DNA from: Deltaproteobacteria bacterium
Lineage (GTDB): Bacteria; Myxococcota_A; Polyangia; Polyangiales; Ga0077539
DNA length: 64,000 nucleotides
Assembly (NCBI GenBank): GCA_016704445.1
Contig: JADJAE010000025.1
Span: 1-64,000 of the forward strand
Direction of reading: 5' to 3'
Under the pieces are notes generated by a model that was not told the origin of the DNA, did no database searches, and worked only from the letters and a program-made list of their open reading frames with translations. Shown one piece after another: positions 10,001 to 15,945 of the stretch (position 1 is its first letter; every line of letters starts with the position of its first letter). The translations under genes and the position numbers were made by a program.

Positions 10001-11479
10001 TGCGAACGGCCCGCGCGTGAGCGCTGGGACGATCTGCCGCGGCTCGGTGGGCGCGTGCGACCTTGCGGAGACCTGCAACGGCACGACGACGCTGTGCCCG
10101 ACGGACAACCGCGTGGGCGCCGGGGTGACCTGCCGCGGCTCGGTGGGCGCATGCGACCTTGCGGAGACCTGCAACGGTTCGGTGACGGCGTGCCCGACGG
10201 ACAACCGCGTGAGCGCCGGGGTGATCTGCCGCGGTTCGGTGGGCGCCTGCGACCTTGCGGAGACCTGCAATGGTTCGTTGACGGTGTGCCCGACGGATGG
10301 CTCGCGCGTGGGTGCCGGTACGATCTGCCGCAGCTCGACAGGCGCGTGCGACCTTGCAGAGACCTGCAACGGCACGACGACGCTGTGCCCGGCAACGGGT
10401 CCGCGGGGGTGGGGGTGATCTGCCGCGGCTCGTCGGGTGCTTGCGACCTTGCGGAGACCTGCAACGGCACGACGACGCTGTGCCCGGCGGACAACCGCGT
10501 GGGCGCCGGGGTGACCTGCCGCGGCTCGGTGGGCGCTTGCGACCTTGCGGAGACCTGCAACGGTTCGACGACCCTGTGCCCGACGGACAACCGCGTGAGC
10601 GCCGGGGTGATCTGCCGCGGCTCGGTGGGCGCTTGCGACCTTGCGGAGACCTGCAACGGTTCGGTGACGGCGTGCCCGACGGACAATCGCGTGAGCGCCC
10701 GGGTGATCTGCCGCGGCTCGGTGGGCGCATGCGACCTTGCGGAGACCTGCAACGGTTCGGCGACCCTGTGCCCGGCGAACGGCCCGCGCGTGAGCGCTAG
10801 GACGATCTGCCGCGGAGCAGTGGGCGCTTGCGACCTTGCGGAGACCTGCAACGGCACGACGACGCTGTGCCCGCACGGGTCCGCGTGTGGGTGCGGGGGT
10901 GATCTGCCGCGGCTCGTCGGGTGCTTGCGACCTTGCGGAGACCTGCAACGGCACGACGACGCTGTGCCCGGCGGACAACCGCGTGGGCGCCGGGGTGACC
11001 TGCCGCGGCTCGGTGGGCGCTTGCGACCTTGCGGAGACCTGCAACGGTTCGGTGACGGCGTGCCCGACGGACAACCGCGTGGGCGCCGGGGTGATCTGCC
11101 GCGGCTCGGTGGGCGCTTGCGACCTTGCGGAGACCTGCAACGATTAGGGGACCCTGTGCCCGGCGAACGGCCCGCGCGTGAGCGCTGGGACGATCTGCCG
11201 CGGAGCAGGGGCGCTTGCGACCTTGCGGAGACCTGCAACGGCACGACGACGCTGTGCCCGGCAACGGGTCCGCGTGGGTGCGGGGTGATCTGCCGCGGCT
11301 CGTCGGGTGCGTGCGACCTTGCGGAGACCTGCAACGGCACGACGACGCTGTCCCTGCGAACGGCCCGCGCGGAGCGCGGGACGATCTGCCGCGGTTCGGT
11401 GGGCGCGTGCGACCTTGCGGAGACCTGCAACGGCGACGACGCTGTGCCGGGACGGACAACCGCGTGGGCGCCGGGGTGA
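4022..11479 (+). CDS. Giant Cys-rich surface protein, segment 3: MopE, PA14-like, fibrinogen-like domains 2 and 3, first half of disintegrin-like array
   Basis: Continuation of the same gene; the first possible start in this frame is GTG 4076, but continuity with segment 2 argues against a real start. MopE motifs lie near 4040, 4205, 4924, 5210, 6093, 7041 and 7993. A PA14-like module at about 4350-4880 has SDDGIRAWLNG and LLAGVNRLLLKIGENGGGWG. Fibrinogen-like domains at about 5275-5960 and 7105-7860 begin GVYEIDPDG/GVYTIDPDG and carry YCDM plus GGGWTL. Degenerate CDVAE units (6260-7020) precede the regular CDLAETC array from about 8180. The authentic array frame shifts at about 9620 (CG lost from a GCGCGCG run) to the +1 frame until about 10410. 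It then returns and is lost again near 10870. From 10.4 to 11.46 kb several units carry single-base changes, one giving an in-frame stop at 11145-11147. Confidence 0.75.
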   Translation, partial: TDGPIAEICNGIDDDCNGVVDNGNPGGGVACTTGQRGVCAAGTTTCTTGAVVCTRTVAPSAEVCNGLDDNCDGLTDEGNPGGGSACAVLGQLGPCATGVSYCGNGTVASDGRVRNWLTLGTFANGSASAPVCGVTTTADITESTAEPVAGQSESGRTWSEWRYDLGACQGCGVGINLDCRFGGAVDLSNVSAYLFAYVYSPTTQTVQLRTGSDDGIRAWLNGMLVLNGAAFCRGCAEDQDVTSVTLLAGVNRLLLKIGENGGGWGAMARFTDSSGNPLPLSFTTTPAFAASVCRQTTFATPEVCDGVDNDCDGLVDEGFCRIGGVCYTNTQLNPANNCQVCTVPSVAVSGPTAWANVPAGTICRPSSSIATCDPAEMCAGTGAVCPPDVVSRPPTPETCNGVDDNCNGTTDEPYSVRPVSCSTVNRGSPTGVYEIDPDGSGGPIAPFTAYCDMGTSGGGWTLALKADGRNATFVYDAAYWTNGTLLTTASTNNRFEEAKFASFTGTRFNELMAGFSANGYHRNIVLSVSSTSLQSLFTGGQVSAGPGRAAWLAAIQNSSLQPNCNLQGINIGVVGYQRIRFGIIANQENDCATPDSRLGIGGQGTACGTPDGLSVGNTTRCGGSNGDGDITTFGYLQVRDTAAAINSWFGGALGSSCSVGVGACARTGTFTCRSDNNGTACGVVPGSPVTETCNGIDDDCNGVVDDIAATSCTLGACSTAELRCPLTTAGTTVAAACVRTGYLAAGTSCRPAVAGGCDVAEVCPGLTDACPADAVVAAGTTCRAAVANGCDAVEVCNGSNSCPADIGVANGTICRAAVAGGCDVAESCTGSAAACPGDVVVAAGTTCRASAGVCDVAEACTGSSSVCPADGFQTGTVCRAVAGVCDVAETCAGTAAACPTDAFLTATTVCRAAVAGGCDVAESCTGSSSVCPADGFQTGTVCRAVAGVCDVAETCAGTAAACPTDAFLTATTVCRASTNIAACDPQEVCNGAMAACPADVITRPPMTETCNNVDDDCDGAVDETFSVPQSCANILRSQPSGVYTIDPDGAGGAAAFSAYCDMTRHGGGWTLIGTVANGVARAWNSLGVFTNATTFGSVVAPTVNFKSPAWSSVTGTDLMIGTPEYTFGFNALLGGSSMASYVTTNWPASCNTTWTRSGVNFYSGLTAAQSIAFGFSLRAFDNNASCFPAGNENAAIVFAAAEGAWVNGLGNTPVGQVSWITHDLSLLQLSRITPVACTAGVYPCNANGWTISSAGECYGDDSACKARYAQVWVRDAAAVIGSIGMPLGGSCSVGVGACIRAGAYVCSADGTGTQCSATAGGAVTEVCNGIDDDCDGVVDDVAPTTCSLGVCSTAQTGCRAGITPGTVGVASEMPVCQRIAYLTTTTVCRAVAGACDTQEVCSGASDACPTDNRVGAGTTCRGSVGACDLAETCDGTATVCPTDNRVGAGTICRSSTGACDLAETCNGSVTVCPADGSRVGAGTTCRGSVGACDLAETCNGTVTVCPTDNRVGAGVTCRGSVGACDLAETCNGSATACPTDNRVGAGVICRSSVGACDLAETCDNSATACPADGSRVGVGVICRSSSGACDLAETCNNSATACPADGPRVGAGVTCRASTGACDLAETCNGTVTVCPTDNRVGAGVTCRGSVGACDLAETCNGTVTVCPTDNRVGAGTICRSSVGACDLAETCNGSVTVCPADGSRVGAGTICRSSVGACDLAETCNGTATACPTNSARVGAGVICRGSTGACDLAETCNGTVTVCPADSARVGAGVTCRGSVGACDLAETCNGSTTLCPTDNRVGAGVTCRGSVGACDLAETCNGTATACPTNGRVSSGTICRGSVGACDLAETCNGTATACPTNSARGRWGDLPRLDGRMRPCGDLQRHGDGVPGGQRARGRRGDLPRLDGRMRPCGDLQRHGDGVPGGQRARGRRGDVPRFGGRVRPCGDLQRVDDAVPCGQSRGLRGDLPRLVGCVRPCGDLQRHDDAVPCERPARERWDDLPRLGGRVRPCGDLQRHDDAVPDGQPRGRRGDLPRLGGRMRPCGDLQRFGDGVPDGQPRERRGDLPRFGGRLRPCGDLQWFVDGVPDGWLARGCRYDLPQLDRRVRPCRDLQRHDDAVPGNGSAGVGVICRGSSGACDLAETCNGTTTLCPADNRVGAGVTCRGSVGACDLAETCNGSTTLCPTDNRVSAGVICRGSVGACDLAETCNGSVTACPTDNRVSARVICRGSVGACDLAETCNGSATLCPANGPRVSARTICRGAVGACDLAETCNGTTTLCPHGSACGCGGDLPRLVGCLRPCGDLQRHDDAVPGGQPRGRRGDLPRLGGRLRPCGDLQRFGDGVPDGQPRGRRGDLPRLGGRLRPCGDLQRLGDPVPGERPARERWDDLPRSRGACDLAETCNGTTTLCPATGPRGCGVICRGSSGACDLAETCNGTTTLSLRTARAERGTICRGSVGACDLAETCNGDDAVPGRTTAWAPG
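6601..6943 (+). repeat. Direct repeat of 192-bp period inside the giant gene
   Basis: The stretch starting at 6601 (CACGGGCTCGAGCTCG) is repeated at 6793 with an offset of 192 bp and matches without visible difference for about 150 bp. It encodes two CDVAE-type units (CTGSSSVCPADGFQTGT and the CAGTAAACPTDAFL unit). It is a recent in-frame two-unit duplication next to the main array and shows how the array can grow. Confidence 0.85.
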
Positions 11480-14400
11480 TCTGCCGCGGCTCGGTGGGCG
11501 CGTGCGACCTTGCGGAGACCTGCAACGGTACGACGACGGCGTGCCCGACGGACAACCGCGTGGGCGCCGGGGTGATCTGCCGCGGCTCGGTGGGCGCTTG
11601 CGACCTTGCGGAGACCTGCAACCGGTTCGACGACCTGTGCCCGGCGAACGGCCCGCGCGTGAGCGCTGGGACGATCTGCCGCGGAGCAGTGGGCGCTTGC
11701 GACCTTGCGGAGACCTGCAACGGCACGACGACGCTGTGCCCGGCAACGGGTCCGCGTGTGGGTGCGGGGGTGATCTGCCGCGGCTCGTCGGGTGCGTGCG
11801 ACCTTGCGGAGACCTGCAACGGCACGACGACGCTGTGCCCGGCGGACGGTCGCGTGGGCGCCGGGGTGATCTGCCGCGGCTCGGTGGGCGCGTGCGACCT
11901 GGCGGAGACCTGCAACGGGTCGGTGACAGCATGCCCGGCGGACAACCGCGTGGGCTCCGGGGTGATCTGCCGTAGCTCGACGGGCGCGTGCGACCTTGCG
12001 GAGACCTGCAACGGGTCGGTGACGGCGTGCCCGACGGACAACCGCGTGGGCGCCGGGGTGATCTGCCGTGGTTCGGTGGGCGCTTGCGACCTTGCAGAGA
12101 CCTGCAACGGCACGGCGACGGTGTGCCCGACGAACAGCGCGCGCGTGGGTGCGGGGGTGATCTGCCGCGGAGCGGTGGGCGCGTGCGACCTTGCGGAGAT
12201 CTGCAACGGGTCGGTGACGGTGTGCCCGACGGACGGCCGCGTGGGCTCCGGGGTGGTCTGCCGTAGCTCGACGGGCGCGTGCGACCTTGCGGAGACCTGC
12301 AACGGTTCGACGACGCTGTGCCCTGCGGACAGCGCGCGGGTGGGCTCGGGGACGATCTGCCGCAGCTCGTCGGGTGCGTGTGACCTTGCGGAGACCTGCA
12401 ACGGTTCGACGACGCTGTGCCCTGCGGATGGCGCGCGCGTGGGCGCCGGGGTGACCTGCCGTAGCTCGGTGGGCGCGTGCGACCTTGCGGAGACCTGCAA
12501 CGGTTCGGCGACGCTGTGCCCGACGGACAACCGCGTGGGCTCGGGGGTGACGTGCCGCGGTTCGGTGGGCGCGTGCGACCTTGCGGAGACCTGCAACGGC
12601 ACGGTGACGGTGTGCCCGACGGACGGCCGCGTGGGCTCCGGGACGATCTGCCGCAGCTCGGTGGGCGCGTGCGACCTTGCGGAGACCTGCAACGGTTCGG
12701 CGACGCTGTGCCCTGCGAACGGCCGCGTGAGCGCCGGGACGATCTGCCGCGGTTCGGTGGGCGCGTGCGACCTTGCGGAGACCTGCAACGGTTCGGCGAC
12801 GCTGTGCCCAGCGGACAGCGCGCGGGTGGGCTCGGGGACGATCTGCCGCAGCTCGTCGGGTGCGTGTGACCTTGCGGAGACCTGCAACGGTTCGACGACG
12901 CTGTGCCCGGCGGACAGCGCGCGCGTGGGCGCCGGGGTGACCTGCCGTAGCTCGGTGGGCGCGTGCGACCTGACGGAGACCTGCAACGGTTCGGCGACGG
13001 TGTGCCCGACGGACAACCGCGTCCGCGCGTGGGCGCCGGGGTGATCTGCCGCGGCTCGGTGGGCGCGTGCGACCTTGCAGAGACCTGCAACGGGTCGACG
13101 ACGCTGTGCCCGACGGACAACCGCGTGGGCGCCGGGGTGACGTGCCGCGGTTCGGTGGGCGCGTGCGACCTTGCGGAGACCTGCAACGGTTCGGCGACGC
13201 TGTGCCCGACGGACAACCGCGTGGGCGCCGGGGTGACGTGCCGCGGTTCGGTGGGCGCGTGCGACCTTGCGGAGACCTGCAACGGCACGGCGACGGCGTG
13301 CCCGACGAATGGCCGCGTGAGCTCGGGGACGATCTGCCGCGGCTCGGTGGGCGCGTGCGACCTTGCGGAGACCTGCAACGGCACGGCGACGGCGTGTCCG
13401 ACGAACAGCGCGCGTGGGCGCTGGGGTGATCTGCCGCGGCTCGACGGGCGCATGCGACCTTGCGGAGACCTGCAACGGCACGGTGACGGTGTGCCCGGCG
13501 GACAGCGCGCGCGTGGGCGCCGGGGTGACGTGCCGCGGCTCGGTGGGCGCGTGCGACCTTGCGGAGACCTGCAACGGTTCGGCGACGCTGTGCCCGACGG
13601 ACAACCGCGTGGGCTCCGGGGGTGACGTGCCGCGGTTCGGTGGGCGCGTGCGACCAGCGGAGACCTGCAACGGCACGGCGACGGCGTGCCCGACGAATGG
13701 CCGCGTGAGCTCGGGGACGATCTGCCGCGGCTCGGTGGGCGCTTGCGACCTTGCGGAGACCTGCAACGGCACGGCGACGGCGTGCCCGACGAATGGCCGC
13801 GTGAGCTCGGGGACGATCTGCCGCGGCTCGGTGGGCGCGTGCGACCTTGCGGAGACCTGCAACGGCACGGCGACGGCGTGTCCGACGAACAGCGCGCGCG
13901 TGGGCGCTGGGGTGATCTGCCGCGGCTCGACGGGCGCATGCGACCTTGCGGAGACCTGCAACGGCACGGTGACGGTGTGCCCGGCGGACAGCGCGCGCGT
14001 GGGCGCCGGGGTGATCTGCCGCGGCTCGGTGGGCGCGTGCGACCTTGCAGAGACCTGCAACGGGTCGACGACGCTGTGCCCGACGGACAACCGCGTGGGC
14101 TCCGGGGTGACGTGCCGCGGTTCGGTGGGCGCTTGCGACCTTGCGGAGACCTGCAACGGCACGGCGACGGCGTGCCCGACGAATGGCCGCGTGAGCTCGG
14201 GGACGATCTGCCGCGGCTCGGTGGGCGCGTGCGACCTTGCGGAGACCTGCAACGGCACGGCGACGGCGTGCCCGACGAACAGCGCGCGCGTGGGCGCTGG
14301 GGTGATCTGCCGCGGCTCGACGGGCGCATGCGACCTTGCGGAGACCTGCAACGGCACGGTGACGGTGTGCCCGGCGGACAGCGCGCGCGTGGGCGCCGGG

Positions 14401-15945
14401 GTGACGTGCCGCGGTTCGGCGGGCGCGTGCGACCTTGCAGAGACCTGCAACGGGTCGACGACGCTGTGCCCGACGGACAACCGCGTGGGCGCCGGGGTGA
14501 CGTGCCGCGGTTCGGCGGGCGCGTGCGACCTTGCGGAGACCTGCAACGGGTCGACGACGCTGTGCCCGACGGACAACCGCGTGGGCTCCGGGGTGATCTG
14601 CCGTAGCTCGGTGGGCGCGTGCGACCTTGCGGAGACCTGCAACGGGTCGGTGACGGCGTGCCCGACGGACAACCGCGTGGGCTCCGGGGTGATCTGCCGT
14701 AGCTCGGTGGGCGCTTGCGACCTTGCGGAGACCTGCAACGGCACGGCGACGGCGTGCCCGACGGACAACCGCGTGGGCGCCGGGGTGACCTGCCGCGGCT
14801 CGGTGGGCGCATGCGACCTTGCGGAGACCTGCAACGGTTCGGTGACGGCGTGCCCGACGGACAACCGCGTGAGCGCCGGGGTGATCTGCCGCGGCTCGGT
14901 GGGCGCATGCGACCTTGCGGAGACCTGCAACGGTTCGGCGACCCTGTGCCCGGCGAACGGCCCGCGCGTGAGCGCTGGGACGATCTGCCGCGGAGCAGTG
15001 GGCGCTTGCGACCTTGCGGAGACCTGCAACGGCACGACGACGCTGTGCCCGGCAACGGGTCCGCGTGTGGGTGCGGGGGTGATCTGCCGCGGCTCGTCGG
15101 GTGCGTGCGACCTTGCGGAGACCTGCAACGGCACGACGACGCTGTGCCCGGCGGACAACCGCGTGGGCGCCGGGGTGACGTGCCGCGGTTCGGCGGGCGC
15201 GTGCGACCTTGCGGAGACCTGCAACGGTTCGGTGACGGCGTGCCCGACGGACAACCGCGTGGGCGCCGGGGTGACGTGCCGCGGCTCGGTGGGCGCATGC
15301 GACCTTGCGGAGACCTGCAACGGCACGGTGACGGTGTGCCCGGCGGACAGCGCGCGCGTGGGCGCCGGGGTGACGTGCCGCGGTTCGGCGGGCGCGTGCG
15401 ACCTTGCGGAGACCTGCAACGGGTCGACGACGCTGTGCCCGACGGACAACCGCGTGGGCTCCGGGGTGATCTGCCGCGGCTCGTCGGGTGCGTGCGACCT
15501 TGCGGAGACCTGCAACGGCACGACGACCCTGTGCCCGGCGAACGGCCCGCGCGTGAGCGCTGGGACGATCTGTCGCGGAGCAGTGGGCGCGTGCGACCTT
15601 GCGGAGACCTGCAACGGCACGACGACGCTCTGCCCGGCGAATGGCCCGCGCGTAGGTGCTGGGACGATCTGCCGCGGCTCGGTGGGCGCGTGCGACCTTG
15701 CGGAGACCTGCAACGGCACGGTGACGGTGTGCCCGGCGGACAGCGCGCGCGTGGGCGCCGGGGTGACGTGCCGCGGCTCGGTGGGCGCGTGCGACCTTGC
15801 AGAGACCTGCAACGGGTCGACGACGCTGTGCCCGACGGACAACCGCGTGAGCGCCGGGGTGACCTGCCGTGGCTCCGCGGGAGTGTGCGACCTTGCGGAG
15901 ACCTGCAACGGTTCGGCGACGGTGTGCCCGACGGACAACCCGCGG
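8179..15945 (+). repeat. Tandem array of ~79 disintegrin-like units (96/99 bp)
   Basis: Successive CDLAETC codons are 96 or 99 bp apart (for example the GAC codons at 8303 and 8399). The last unit lies near 15890, giving about 79 units. Each unit encodes 32-33 residues with four Cys in the pattern C-x6-C-x5-C-x6-C-x11-C to the next unit. This is the spacing of the ADAM disintegrin core CRxxxxxCDLPExCxGxxxxCPxD. The array implies more than 300 Cys. Units fall into variants (PTDNR, PADSAR, PTNGR, PANGPR, PATGPR) that recur in blocks, so higher-order duplication has occurred. The +1 frame is also stop-free over most of the array, which is why indels here do not terminate translation quickly. The copy number in the assembly may be wrong, because units are nearly identical. 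Confidence 0.9.
11455..13044 (+). CDS. Giant Cys-rich surface protein, segment 4: middle of disintegrin-like array
   Basis: About 16 consecutive 32/33-residue units of the CRGSxGACDLAETCNGxxxxCPxDxxRVGAG type in one frame. The stop at 13042-13044 is not a natural end. Near 13020-13032 the sequence reads AACCGCGTCCGCGCGTGGGC where sister units have a single CGCGTGGGC, and the array continues in another frame immediately after. There is no ribosome-binding site or start codon at the beginning. The stretch is best treated as an internal piece of the giant gene, separated by sequence errors or real indels from segments 3 and 5. Units here vary mainly at the residues after the third Cys (GTVTV, GSATL, GSTTL, GTATA), as in the rest of the array. 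Confidence 0.65.
   Translation, partial: DNRVGAGVICRGSVGACDLAETCNGTTTACPTDNRVGAGVICRGSVGACDLAETCNRFDDLCPANGPRVSAGTICRGAVGACDLAETCNGTTTLCPATGPRVGAGVICRGSSGACDLAETCNGTTTLCPADGRVGAGVICRGSVGACDLAETCNGSVTACPADNRVGSGVICRSSTGACDLAETCNGSVTACPTDNRVGAGVICRGSVGACDLAETCNGTATVCPTNSARVGAGVICRGAVGACDLAEICNGSVTVCPTDGRVGSGVVCRSSTGACDLAETCNGSTTLCPADSARVGSGTICRSSSGACDLAETCNGSTTLCPADGARVGAGVTCRSSVGACDLAETCNGSATLCPTDNRVGSGVTCRGSVGACDLAETCNGTVTVCPTDGRVGSGTICRSSVGACDLAETCNGSATLCPANGRVSAGTICRGSVGACDLAETCNGSATLCPADSARVGSGTICRSSSGACDLAETCNGSTTLCPADSARVGAGVTCRSSVGACDLTETCNGSATVCPTDNRVRAWAPG

Noticed and set aside
8179..15945. Regular ~96-bp repeats as a possible CRISPR or satellite array
   Set aside because: No constant-repeat/variable-spacer pattern; the whole unit is conserved and coding, with changes mainly at variable residues.
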